Positions 49,929-58,771 of a stretch of DNA of 64,000 bases are shown piece after piece. The notes beneath the pieces were generated by a model. The model did no database searches, was not told where the DNA came from, and worked only from the letters and a program-made list of their open reading frames with translations. The DNA is from Gemmatimonadota bacterium. GTDB taxonomy: Bacteria; Gemmatimonadota; Gemmatimonadetes; Gemmatimonadales; Gemmatimonadaceae. The stretch's first letter is position 1. Every line of letters begins with the position of its first letter. The position numbers and the translations under genes are program-made. The stretch is taken from NCBI GenBank assembly GCA_023249305.1, contig JAHFCU010000003.1, positions 51,975-115,974 on the forward strand, read 5' to 3'.

Positions 49929-51433
49929 CCGGCTGGCACCTGTTGCAGGGGACGTCGGCGGCCATGCGGCACCCGGCGATCATCGGCATCGCGGTGTTCT
50001 ACTTCGTGGTTGTCAGCCTCATCGGTGTCTGGGCGACGCGCCGGACGAAGAGTGCCAGCGACTTCTTCGTCGCCGGGCAGGGCATCGGCATCGTGACGCT
50101 CGCCGTCGCCGCGATGGCAAGCACGCTATCGGGGTTCGCATTCATCGGCGGACCCGGGCTGGTCTACTCGGTCGGCACGGGTGCGGTGTTCCTAGTGTTG
50201 GCGGCGTCGATCACCAACACGATGGGCGCCTGGGTACTGGCCAAACGCATGCGCCTGCTGGGCGAGGCGCGCGGCCTCCTCACGGTGCCTGACGCCATTG
50301 GGGCGCGCTTCCGCTCGCCGGCGGCGCAAGGGCTGAGCGCCGTGGCGATTCTCGTGGCGGTCATCGGGTATATGGCTACCAACTTCCTCGCGTTGGGCCT
50401 CGTGATCGACGCGATGTTCGGCACCGGACTCACGCTCGGCATCTGGCTGGCCATGCTCGTCACGCTTTCGTACACCGTGGCGGGCGGCATCCTCGCCGGC
50501 GTGTACACCGACCTGTTCGAGGGGCTGGTGAAGACGGCGGCATCGGTCACGGTGTTCTTCTTCGTGCTCAAGGCGGGCGGCGGCATGGAGGGGATCTCAC
50601 GCGCGATCGCGGCAGTGGACGCCACGTTCCTGGGCCCGTGGGGCAAGATGCCGGCGCTCTCGGCGCTGTCGCTGTTCTTCGTGTTCGGACTGGGCTCACT
50701 GGGGCAGCCGCACGTGGCGCACAAGTTCTACATGCTGCGCGACCCGCGGCGACTCAAGTGGTACCCGGTGCTGATGAGCACCGCGATGGCGCTGACGCTT
50801 CTGCTGTACGTGGGCGTCGGACTGGCGATGCGCGCCAAGGTGGCGAGCGGCGCGATTCCCCCACTCGTGCGCGCCGATGACGCCACACCGGCGTTCGTAC
50901 TCGGTTTCACGCCCAGCGTGGTGGCTGGGATCGTCTTTGCCGGCGTGATCGCTGCCGGCATGAGCACGGTGAACTCGTTCATGAACATCGGCGCTGCGGC
51001 ACTCACGCACGACCTGCCGCGTGCACTCGGGCGCCGCGTGGGCGACGAGTTGCGCTGGGGGCGCGCCTGGACGCTCGCACTCTCACTGGCCGCAGTGCTG
51101 GTGGCGCAGGTGTCGGGCACGCTGGTCGCCTTTCTCGGGATCTTCGGTTACGGGCTGTTTGCAGCGACGCTGGTGCCGTCTCTCGCCATCGGACTCAACT
51201 GGCGGGGGGCGACACGCGAAGGAGCCGTGGCGTCGATCGCCACCGGGCTGGGGCTGACGCTCGTGCTCGAGACGCTGGCGTACTTCAAGGTGTTCTCACT
51301 GCCCGGTGGCGTGACGGTGAGCGGACTGGCGCTCCTGCTCGCGCTGTTGGCCTTCTTCCTCGTCTCGTGGCTCACGCGGGCGCGGGCCGCGTCGCAGCTC
51401 GACGCCGACGTACGCCTGGTGATGGAGGTCTGA
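49925..51433 (+). CDS. Sodium:solute symporter (SSS family)
   Basis: This 502-residue protein has about 13 membrane helices. It has the SSS pattern: YFVVVSLIGVWATRRTKSASDFFVAGQGIG, FAFIGGPGLVYSVG, the sodium-site helix region YTVAGGILAGVYTDLFEG, and FAGVIAAGMSTVNSFMNIGAAALTHDL. Members close to this type take up short organic acids or amino acids with sodium. In this operon I expect a monomeric hydroxyacid or related carboxylate. The stop overlaps the PhaJ-like gene by one base. Confidence 0.9.
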   Translation: MTGWHLLQGTSAAMRHPAIIGIAVFYFVVVSLIGVWATRRTKSASDFFVAGQGIGIVTLAVAAMASTLSGFAFIGGPGLVYSVGTGAVFLVLAASITNTMGAWVLAKRMRLLGEARGLLTVPDAIGARFRSPAAQGLSAVAILVAVIGYMATNFLALGLVIDAMFGTGLTLGIWLAMLVTLSYTVAGGILAGVYTDLFEGLVKTAASVTVFFFVLKAGGGMEGISRAIAAVDATFLGPWGKMPALSALSLFFVFGLGSLGQPHVAHKFYMLRDPRRLKWYPVLMSTAMALTLLLYVGVGLAMRAKVASGAIPPLVRADDATPAFVLGFTPSVVAGIVFAGVIAAGMSTVNSFMNIGAAALTHDLPRALGRRVGDELRWGRAWTLALSLAAVLVAQVSGTLVAFLGIFGYGLFAATLVPSLAIGLNWRGATREGAVASIATGLGLTLVLETLAYFKVFSLPGGVTVSGLALLLALLAFFLVSWLTRARAASQLDADVRLVMEV

Positions 51434-51849
51434 TGCGCTTCGAGCAGATGGCGGTGGGAATGGTGGCGGAGCGCGCACGAACCGTGGCTGTGGATGACGT
51501 GCTGCGCTACGCGGAGATCACCGGCGACTTCAACCCAGTGCACGTGGACGCCGTGGCCGCGGCCAAGAGTCGCTTTGGCGGACAGATTGCGCACGGCATG
51601 CTAACGGCGGGCTACGTCTCGGCGCTGCTGGCGATGGACCTGCCGGGTCCCGGTTCCATCTATCTCACGCAAAGCATTCGGTTCACGCGCCCGGTCCGTC
51701 TCGGCGACACAGTGACGGCTCGGGCCGAAGTGGTCGAAGTGATCGAGGCCAAGCGCCGGGTGCGGCTGGCCACGACGTGCCGCAACCAGCACGGGGAAAC
51801 GGTGCTGGAAGGCGAAGCCACCATACTCATGCCGGAGGAGAGCGAATGA
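51433..51849 (+). CDS. phaJ: PhaJ-like (R)-specific enoyl-CoA hydratase (MaoC family)
   Basis: The start is at the ATG at 51433, with GGAGG four bases upstream, giving a 138-residue hot-dog fold protein. The hydratase-2 motif is exact: YAEITGDFNPVHVD with Asp32 and His37 at the places of the catalytic pair of A. caviae PhaJ. The segment GPGSIYLTQSIRFTRPVRLGD is also PhaJ-like. It interconverts (R)-3-hydroxyacyl-CoA and trans-2-enoyl-CoA, linking polyhydroxyalkanoate monomers to beta-oxidation. In this operon it would act after the acyl-CoA ligases. Confidence 0.88.
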   Translation: MRFEQMAVGMVAERARTVAVDDVLRYAEITGDFNPVHVDAVAAAKSRFGGQIAHGMLTAGYVSALLAMDLPGPGSIYLTQSIRFTRPVRLGDTVTARAEVVEVIEAKRRVRLATTCRNQHGETVLEGEATILMPEESE

Positions 51850-51952
51850 GCCCCTGACGCCGCGGGCACGGCCAGGGCCGCCGCCCTCATGACCTGACAG
51901 AAGTCCAGCGTTTCTTACCCGGTTCCACCCCTCTTTCGACCAGGAGACCATG

Positions 51953-54466
51953 ATGTCCAACTCGTTCCTCAGCACCGTTCGGCGCGCGCTGGTGGTGCTG
52001 CTCGTCGCGGCGCTGCCGGCGATGGCCCAAACCGGGCGCATCACGGGCCGCGTGACCGACGCGGCGAAGCTGCCGCTGAACGGCGCGCAGGTGCTCGTGG
52101 CGGGCACGGCGCTCGGCGCGGAGACCGACGCGGACGGTAGGTTCACGGTGACCGGCGTGGCGGCCGGCACGTACACCATCCGTGCGCAGCACATCGGCCA
52201 CAAGGTGGCGACGAAGACTGGCATCGCCGTGACCGCCGGAGCCGCCAGCACGGTGGAGTTCGTGCTCGACGCCACGCCGGTGACGCTCGGTGGCGTCGTC
52301 ATTTCCGCCTCGCGCCGCGTGGAGAAGATCACGGACGCGCCGGCCACCATCTCGCGACTGGACGCGATCGCCCTCCAGAACTCCATCGGCAACGGCTTCG
52401 CGCCGGCGCTGAAAGAAGTGAAGGGCATCGACTTCATTCAGGTGGGTATCACGGCGGTGGCCGTGAACGCGCGCGGGTTCAACTCGTCGTTCAACAACCG
52501 CATGCTGCAGATGGAAGATGGCCGCATCGGGGTGCTGCCGGAGAACGGCCTGCCCGTCGGCAGCTTCTCGCCGATCCCGAAGGTGGACCTCGCCGGGCTT
52601 GAGGTGCTGGTGGGTCCGGGCTCGGCGCTCTACGGACCGGATGCGTCGAACGGCGTGGTGACGCTGCAGGCAAAGGACGCCAAGCAGTATCAGGGATTCA
52701 GCGGCGAGGTGTCGGGCGGCACTCGCTCGTTCATGGATGCCCAGGCGCGCTATGCGAAGGCGTCGAGCAACGGCAAGTGGGCCGGCAAGGTGTCGGGCGA
52801 GTACCAGAGCGCGCAGGACTACCATTCGACCCCGGTCTACCCCACCGTCGGCACCAGCGGGCCGCTTCCCGAGAAGAGCACTGACTTCGCGACGAACGTG
52901 AAGCGCGGCTACGGTGCGCTCGCGTACTACTTCGACCGCGGCGGACGCCTCGAGATTACGGCGGGCGCCAGCGTCAGCAACGCTATCGGCCAAACGAACG
53001 TGGGCCGCAACCAATTGATCAACTGGCAGTACCGCGTACTGCAGGCCAAGTACACGTCGCCGCGCTGGTTCGCGCAGGCGTACCAGGCGCAGTCACTCTC
53101 TGGCGACACGTACCAGCTGAACGGCTACACGCAGAACCGCGTGCGCTACCCGACGATCACTGATGACTCGGTGAAGGCGCTGTCCGACTTCCCGGCCAAG
53201 GGCACGCTGATGGCCGCGGAGGTGCAGAACAACTTCTCCACCAGCATGCTGACGAAGACCGGCATCGCCGCGCTGGACAACACGCACTTCATCTGGGGCG
53301 TGCAGCTCCGCAAGGATGTCGTGACGTCGAAGCGCCAATGGCTGAGCGACCGCCTGACGGGCTCCGACATCACCGCGGCCCAGACGGGTGGCTATCTGCA
53401 GTTCGAGACGCCGTTGCCGATGAACCTGCGCCTCGTGGGCGCCGGACGCTACGACAAGCACGAGAACTACGACGCGCAGTTCAGCCCCAAGGCCGCACTG
53501 CTCTGGACGCCCGTTGGCGACCAGACGATCCGCGTCACGTACAACCGCGCGTTCAAGTCGCCGACACTGTTGCAGACGAATTTCTACTTCCCCAATTTCT
53601 CGCCGTACGTCGGCATCTTCGGCAACAAGGAAGGCTTCACGATCAAGAACAGCGCGGGCACCGTGGTGGCCACGTACAACCCCATCCAGCCCGAGATCAA
53701 CACGACGTACGAACTGGGCTACAAGGGCGTCATCAGGGACCGCCTGTACCTCGACATCACTGGCTACAAGTCGACGTATGACAACTTCCTCAGTCCGCTC
53801 ATCATCATTGCCAATCCGCTGGCCGGTGCGGCAGCCACGACCGCGTACAACATCGGCACGGGCGTGGCAGTCGGCTCGGAAGTCAACGCTGGCCCGCAGA
53901 TCGCGCTCACCTACATCAACATCGGCAAGGCGAAGATCTCGGGCATCGACATGGGCGCGCGGCTGGTGCTGACGAACACGCTGTCGATGAGCAGCACGCT
54001 GAGCCTGCTGAAGGTAGACACGATCGAGAAGCCGCCCGCCTCCAGTTCGCTGGCGTCGGCCGGCACCGAAGCGACCGCTTTCAACAGCCCGACCCTGAAG
54101 TGGACCGTCAGCCTTGATCAGGCCAAGATTGCCAACCGCCTCAGCGGCGGCGTCATGATGCGCACCGTGAACGAGTACTTCTTCCGCTCGGGGGTCAACG
54201 TCGGACGCCTGCCGGGCTTCACCACGCTGGACTTCAACCTCGGGTTCGACCTGCCGTGGGAGGCGTCCAAGTTGATGATCCGCTGGCAGAACATCTACAC
54301 CTGCACGTCGGGCACGACGACACCACCGGCGGCGGGCATCGCGGGCACGAACAGCGCGACGTTCACCAAGGGCAGCAAGTGCGGAGCCGGCCGGCAACAT
54401 CAGGAGATGCTCAACATGCCGTTCATCGGCCCGATGATGTTCGTCGGCGTGCGGTACGGCCGCTGA
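51953..54466 (+). CDS. TonB-dependent receptor of the putative PHA operon
   Basis: Two ATGs (51950 and 51953) follow CAGGAG; the second has better spacing. The ~837-residue product has a signal peptide ending LPAMAQ, a carboxypeptidase-regulatory-like domain (GRITGRVTDAAKLPLNGAQVLV, about 25-110), a plug domain (SASRRVEKITDAPATISRLD to GPDASNGVVTLQAKDA) and a barrel ending MFVGVRYGR. It begins 100 bp after phaJ and 3 bp separate its stop from the esterase gene. Pairing with a secreted polyester-type hydrolase suggests uptake of oligomers across the outer membrane, though this is inferred. Confidence 0.9.
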   Translation: MSNSFLSTVRRALVVLLVAALPAMAQTGRITGRVTDAAKLPLNGAQVLVAGTALGAETDADGRFTVTGVAAGTYTIRAQHIGHKVATKTGIAVTAGAASTVEFVLDATPVTLGGVVISASRRVEKITDAPATISRLDAIALQNSIGNGFAPALKEVKGIDFIQVGITAVAVNARGFNSSFNNRMLQMEDGRIGVLPENGLPVGSFSPIPKVDLAGLEVLVGPGSALYGPDASNGVVTLQAKDAKQYQGFSGEVSGGTRSFMDAQARYAKASSNGKWAGKVSGEYQSAQDYHSTPVYPTVGTSGPLPEKSTDFATNVKRGYGALAYYFDRGGRLEITAGASVSNAIGQTNVGRNQLINWQYRVLQAKYTSPRWFAQAYQAQSLSGDTYQLNGYTQNRVRYPTITDDSVKALSDFPAKGTLMAAEVQNNFSTSMLTKTGIAALDNTHFIWGVQLRKDVVTSKRQWLSDRLTGSDITAAQTGGYLQFETPLPMNLRLVGAGRYDKHENYDAQFSPKAALLWTPVGDQTIRVTYNRAFKSPTLLQTNFYFPNFSPYVGIFGNKEGFTIKNSAGTVVATYNPIQPEINTTYELGYKGVIRDRLYLDITGYKSTYDNFLSPLIIIANPLAGAAATTAYNIGTGVAVGSEVNAGPQIALTYINIGKAKISGIDMGARLVLTNTLSMSSTLSLLKVDTIEKPPASSSLASAGTEATAFNSPTLKWTVSLDQAKIANRLSGGVMMRTVNEYFFRSGVNVGRLPGFTTLDFNLGFDLPWEASKLMIRWQNIYTCTSGTTTPPAAGIAGTNSATFTKGSKCGAGRQHQEMLNMPFIGPMMFVGVRYGR

Positions 54467-54468
54467 AC

Positions 54469-55395
54469 ATGAATCGGTTCAGTTCGTGCCTGGCGTTCGC
54501 GCTGGCGCTGTCAGCGACCGGTGCGAATGGTCAGGTCACGGGTGCCCCACCCACGGCCGTTCAGGCGGTCGTGGGCGGGGCGTTCCACGCCGGCCGCATC
54601 ACCACCAGCGCGGGCGAACTGGACTACTCGCTGTTCGTGCCGGCGGCGCTGCCGCCGGCCGGACGGCGCGCATTGCTCGTAATGATCCACGGATGCTTGC
54701 AGGACGCCGCGGACTTCGCGCGCGGCACGCAGATGAACGCCGCCGCGGCCCGCGACAGTTTCGTGGTGCTCTGGCCGCAGCAGCGCGCCGCCAATCACGC
54801 ACAGAAGTGCTGGAACTGGTACGTGCCGGAGCATTCGCATCGTGGCGCCGGCGAGGTGGAAGAATTGCATGTGCTCGTCACAACAATCGTCACCGAGCAG
54901 GGCGTGGATCGAAAGCTTGTCTTCGTGGCAGGGGTCTCGGCGGGAGGCGCGATGGCGGTCAACTATGCGGCCGCGTACCCGCGTGACGTCCGCGCCATCG
55001 CCGTGCACTCATCACTCGGCGCGCTGGTGGCGCACGACGTGGCGTCCGCGCGCACGGCCATGAAGGAGGGCCCGGCGGAGGGAGCCGATGTACTGGCGCG
55101 CAGCGCGAGAGACGCGATGGGGGCCGATGCGCACGCCATTCCGCTTCTCGCCATCCATGGCGCCGCCGACGCGGTGGTGGCGCCGCGCAATCTCGATGCA
55201 CTAGCCGCGCAGTGGCGCGGATGGCACACGCTCATCGGCGAGACGGCGCGCGTTGAAACACATCTCATTCCCGGGCTTGGCCACGCCTGGTCCGGGGGCG
55301 ACGCGTCGGGTTCCTTCACCAATCCTGCCACCGTCAGCGCCACGCAGATGGTGCTCGACTTCTTTCGCAGCATGGGACTGCCAGGCGGTCGGTGA
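54469..55395 (+). CDS. Secreted esterase of the PHB depolymerase family
   Basis: The ATG at 54469 gives 308 residues with a signal peptide (MNRFSSCLAFALALSATGANGQ). The Esterase_PHB pattern is clear: LLVMIHGCLQDAADFARGTQMNA, WPQQRAANHAQKCWNWYVP, and the lipase box VSAGGAM. The triad is Ser157, Asp234 (HGAADAVV) and His272 (GLGHAWSGG). Family members split poly-3-hydroxybutyrate outside the cell, but feruloyl and acetyl-xylan esterases also belong here. It has no separate substrate-binding domain. Its stop overlaps the next ligase gene by one base. Confidence 0.88.
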   Translation: MNRFSSCLAFALALSATGANGQVTGAPPTAVQAVVGGAFHAGRITTSAGELDYSLFVPAALPPAGRRALLVMIHGCLQDAADFARGTQMNAAAARDSFVVLWPQQRAANHAQKCWNWYVPEHSHRGAGEVEELHVLVTTIVTEQGVDRKLVFVAGVSAGGAMAVNYAAAYPRDVRAIAVHSSLGALVAHDVASARTAMKEGPAEGADVLARSARDAMGADAHAIPLLAIHGAADAVVAPRNLDALAAQWRGWHTLIGETARVETHLIPGLGHAWSGGDASGSFTNPATVSATQMVLDFFRSMGLPGGR

Positions 55396-56915
55396 TGGCG
55401 CCGCCGCTCGGTGCGCTTGGCGCGCTCGTCGACCCGTTCCGCTGGTGGGGCTGTCTGACGCCGGAGAAGGTCGCGATCATCGACCGGGAGCGAGGCACGC
55501 GCGCGACGTACCGCGACGTGGACGATTCGGCACAGCGCTGGGCGGCACTGCTGGCCGCGCGCGGCATAGGCGAGGGAGATCGCGTCGCGCTCCTTGCGCT
55601 GAACAGTATTGAAGTCATCGGCCTGTTCTACGGTTGCGTGCGGTTGGGTGCGGCGCTCGTGCCGCTCAATTGGCGCTTGGCGGAGCCCGAGTTGGCGCGC
55701 GTCGTGTGCGACGCGCGTGTAGCGCTGCTTGTCGGGAATGCGCGGTTCGCCGCGATCGGTCGTGCGGTGACACCGGCGTCGTGGCTCGACCTTGGCGAGG
55801 CAAACGCCGCGCTTGCCACCGTGACGCCGCTGGGCAGTTCACCCTTGGGCGCGGCGGAGATCGACGCGGAAGCGCCGGCGCTGATTCTGTACACGTCGGG
55901 GAGCACCGGCAAGCCGAAGGGGGCCATGCTCTCCAATCGGCAACTGCTCTTCAATGCGCTCGCGACGACCACCGGGTGGCAACTGGGCGCACGCGACACG
56001 GGGCCGGTCTCGACACCGTTCTTCCACACGGGCGGCTGGAACGTCATCGCCATCCCGCTCTGGACAGTAGGCGGTACCGTGGTGTTGTTCGACACGTTCG
56101 ACCCGGCGCATTTCTTGGCGGCGCTGGACGAGGAGCGTGTGTCGATCGCGTTTGCCGTGCCCACGCAATTCGTGATGCTGTGCGCCCATCCGTCGTTCGG
56201 CCGGCCGCTGCCCTACTTGCGCCACTTCATCTCTGGCGGGGCGCCGTTGCCGCAGTCGGTGGCCGATCGCGTGCGGGCGGTCGGCTACGTCATTCGTGAA
56301 GGGTTCGGGATGACCGAGTTCGGCCCCAATTGCTTCATGATCAGCGACCACGAATCCCTGGCCCGGCCGGGGAGTGTGGGGTGGCCGTGCCCATTCGTTG
56401 AGATACGGCTTGTGGACGACGCGGGCCGCGACGTCAGCGTCGGCGACGCGGGCGAGATCCTGCTGCGCGGGCCTCAGCTGTTCAGCGGCTATCTCCACGA
56501 CGCCGAGCGCACCGCGGAGGTGATGACGAGCGACGGGTGGTACCGGTCGGGCGACCTCGCGATGCGCGATGCCGACGGGGCGTTCTACATTCGCGGCCGC
56601 CGAAAGCACATGTTCATTTCGGGCGGCGAGAACATCTTTCCGGGCGAGGTGGAGATGGCGCTCACCGAGTGCGGCGGTGTCGGCGAGGCGGTGGTGATCG
56701 GCGTGTCGGACGCGCGCTGGGGCGAAGTGGGACACGCCTTCCTCGTTTCGCGCACCGGCACGCCGCTCGACGGGGCAGCGGTGCTCGCCGAGTTGCGCAC
56801 ACGGATCGCGGCATACAAGGTGCCCAAGCACGTGACGGTCCTCGCCGAGACGCCGCGCCTTGCGTCGGGGAAGGTGGATCGTGCGCAGCTCGCGCTGCTG
56901 GCGGAGGCCCGATGA
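55395..56915 (+). CDS. Acyl-CoA ligase (fatty acid/short-chain type)
   Basis: The ATG at 55395 overlaps the esterase stop (TGATG); a GTG just before it is an alternative. The 506-residue product has the AMP-binding core: P-loop LYTSGSTGKPKGAM, GFGMTEFGPN, YRSGDLAMRD, RGRRKHMFISGGENIFPGEVE, and the catalytic Lys in RLASGKVDR. It belongs to the medium-chain/aromatic acid branch, different from the long-chain-type ligase at 47834. In this context it may activate (R)-3-hydroxyacids released by the esterase. Confidence 0.9.
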   Translation: MAPPLGALGALVDPFRWWGCLTPEKVAIIDRERGTRATYRDVDDSAQRWAALLAARGIGEGDRVALLALNSIEVIGLFYGCVRLGAALVPLNWRLAEPELARVVCDARVALLVGNARFAAIGRAVTPASWLDLGEANAALATVTPLGSSPLGAAEIDAEAPALILYTSGSTGKPKGAMLSNRQLLFNALATTTGWQLGARDTGPVSTPFFHTGGWNVIAIPLWTVGGTVVLFDTFDPAHFLAALDEERVSIAFAVPTQFVMLCAHPSFGRPLPYLRHFISGGAPLPQSVADRVRAVGYVIREGFGMTEFGPNCFMISDHESLARPGSVGWPCPFVEIRLVDDAGRDVSVGDAGEILLRGPQLFSGYLHDAERTAEVMTSDGWYRSGDLAMRDADGAFYIRGRRKHMFISGGENIFPGEVEMALTECGGVGEAVVIGVSDARWGEVGHAFLVSRTGTPLDGAAVLAELRTRIAAYKVPKHVTVLAETPRLASGKVDRAQLALLAEAR

Positions 56916-57505
56916 GCGCCCCGATGGCAAAGGGCGTGGCTCTGCATGCGACACTCGAGTACCTCGATGCACGCGATGCCAGCTTGCGGCCGCGGGTGAT
57001 GTCACGGCTGGATGCGACCGACCGTGCGAGGATCGAACGTCTCGCGCCCACCGATGAGATGCCCTACGTACTCATCGTGGCGCTGTGGCGAGCGGCGGAC
57101 GAAGAACTCGGCGCCACCGACCCGTTGTGGATGGAGAACGCGGGTGCCTTCTCCATCGCAGCACGCGGCGCTCAAATGTACGGCGGGATCCTGCGCAAGA
57201 AGGATCCGCACGAGTTCCTCACCCAGAGCGTGTCGCTCTTCCAGCTCTTCTACCATCCGGGCGACATGCAGGTGGTGGACGAATCGGCCGGGCGCGCGGT
57301 GATGCGTCTTGATGGGTTCGAGGCCGTGACCCCGCTCTTCTGCCAGCGGCAGACAGGGGGGCTGGCGGCCGCGCTGACCATTGCCGGCGGTGACGACCCC
57401 GTGGTGCGCCACGTCCGTTGTGCGCTCGAGGGTGACGCGTTCTGCGAGTGGGAGTTGAAGTGGCGCGTGCCGCGGCAGAGCGGGGAGACGGGGAAAGTCG
57501 GCTAG
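56912..57505 (+). CDS. DUF2378/V4R-like protein
   Basis: The ATG at 56912 overlaps the ligase stop as ATGA; 197 residues, no signal peptide. The N-terminal part is helical; the C-terminal part (RGAQMYGGILRKKDPHEFLTQ, FYHPGDMQVVDESAGRAVMRLDGFE, GDAFCEWELKWR) resembles the DUF2378 family found in myxobacteria, whose end recalls V4R small-molecule-binding domains. Similarity is judged by eye, so the family call is tentative. As last gene of the operon it could sense or bind an acyl compound. Confidence 0.6.
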   Translation: MSAPMAKGVALHATLEYLDARDASLRPRVMSRLDATDRARIERLAPTDEMPYVLIVALWRAADEELGATDPLWMENAGAFSIAARGAQMYGGILRKKDPHEFLTQSVSLFQLFYHPGDMQVVDESAGRAVMRLDGFEAVTPLFCQRQTGGLAAALTIAGGDDPVVRHVRCALEGDAFCEWELKWRVPRQSGETGKVG

Positions 57506-57549
57506 CCAGTCGGTATCCTCGATCGGAATCCTGAGTCCCAAGCCTCAGT
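57506..57549 (-). repeat. Intergenic repeat, copy C
   Basis: The short space between two convergent genes contains, on the minus strand, GGGACTCAGGATTCCGAT (57522-57539), identical to 36296-36313 on the plus strand. It may also serve as a shared end region of both transcripts. Confidence 0.65.
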
Positions 57550-58719
57550 CTATTTCAAGATCGCCTTGGCGATCGTCTGCAGCTGCATGTTGCTCGTCCC
57601 CTCGTAGATCGCGCCGATCTTGGCGTCGCGATAGAACTTCTCGACGGGATAGTCCTTGGTGTAGCCGTAGCCACCGAGCAACTCGACCGCGAGCGACGTG
57701 ACGCGTTCGCAGACCTGCGAGGAGTAGAGCTTGGCCATCGCGCCAGTGACGGCGATGTCCTGCCCCGCTTCCTTCATGCGCGTGGCATTGTACACCATCA
57801 GGCGCGCTGCCTCGAGTTCGGTGGCTGCCTGCGCCACCTGGAACTGGATTCCCTGGAACTCGGCGAGCGCTTTGCCGAACTGCTTGCGCTCCTTCAGGTA
57901 GGCAACGGCGGCGTCGAGTGCCCCCTGCGCGTTGCCGATCATCTGCGCGCCAATGCCGATGCGTCCCTCGTTCAGCGTTTCGATGGCGATCTTGTAGCCT
58001 TGGCCGACGGGGCCAAGCACGTTGGCCGCGGGGACGGGCACGTTGTCGAAGATGAGCTCGGTCGTGCTCGAGGCGCGAATGCCGAGCTTGTCTTCTTTCT
58101 TGCCGGTCGAAAAGCCGCGCGTGCCTCGCTCGACGATGAACGCCGTGATGCCCTTGTAACCTTTCGACGGATCGGCGTTGGCGAAGATGATGAAGAACTC
58201 CGCATCGGCGCCGTTGGTGATCCACATCTTGCGGCCGTTGAGGACGAACGAACCGTCGGGTTGCAGCGCGGCGCGCGTCTGCAGCGCGAACGCATCGCTC
58301 CCCGACGACGCTTCGGAGAGCGCGTAGGCGCCCACCATGTCGCTGCAGAGCCGCGGCAGGTATCGCGCCTTTTGCTCTTCGTTCGCATACGTGAGCATAG
58401 GGTAGAGCACGAGCGTGTTCTGCACGTCTACCATGATCGCCGCTGCCGCGTCGGCCTTGCTGATCTCCTCGACGGCGATGGTCACCATCATCAGGTTGCC
58501 GCCGGCGCCGCCGTACTGCTCGGGGACCTGGATGCCCATCAGCCCCATCTCGAAGTACTTGGGAATCAGCGTCGGGTCGAGCTTGGCCGCCAGCTCCATC
58601 TCCTGCACGCGCGGGCGCACTTCGCCGTTCGTGAAGTCGGCGACGGCGTCGCGAAAGGCGATCTCGTCGTCGGTGAACACCGTCAGCGGGGGGCGATGGG
58701 AGGAGAAGTCGTTGGGCAT
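57550..58719 (-). CDS. Acyl-CoA dehydrogenase
   Basis: This 389-residue protein has the ACAD fold: EVRPRVQEMELAAKLD, MGLMGIQVPEQYGGAGG, AYALSEASSGSDAFAL, KMWITNGADAEFFIIFA, RKQFGKALAEFQGIQF, ELLGGYGYTKDYPVEKFYRDAK, and the catalytic Glu in IYEGTSNMQL. It is closest to short/branched-chain members and passes electrons through ETF. It converges on the end of the putative PHA operon. It might act on acyl-CoA products of that pathway, but it is transcribed separately. Confidence 0.93.
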   Translation of the reverse strand: MPNDFSSHRPPLTVFTDDEIAFRDAVADFTNGEVRPRVQEMELAAKLDPTLIPKYFEMGLMGIQVPEQYGGAGGNLMMVTIAVEEISKADAAAAIMVDVQNTLVLYPMLTYANEEQKARYLPRLCSDMVGAYALSEASSGSDAFALQTRAALQPDGSFVLNGRKMWITNGADAEFFIIFANADPSKGYKGITAFIVERGTRGFSTGKKEDKLGIRASSTTELIFDNVPVPAANVLGPVGQGYKIAIETLNEGRIGIGAQMIGNAQGALDAAVAYLKERKQFGKALAEFQGIQFQVAQAATELEAARLMVYNATRMKEAGQDIAVTGAMAKLYSSQVCERVTSLAVELLGGYGYTKDYPVEKFYRDAKIGAIYEGTSNMQLQTIAKAILK

Positions 58720-58771
58720 GGTTTCAAGCTAACGTAGCCCGCGACTTAGCCCAATCGCCGTTCTGACCGGG

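Noticed and set aside
53093..54400. A 435-codon minus-strand open frame opposite the second TonB-dependent receptor
   Set aside because: It is antisense to a receptor with an intact signal peptide, plug and barrel; the product is Arg-rich without motif.
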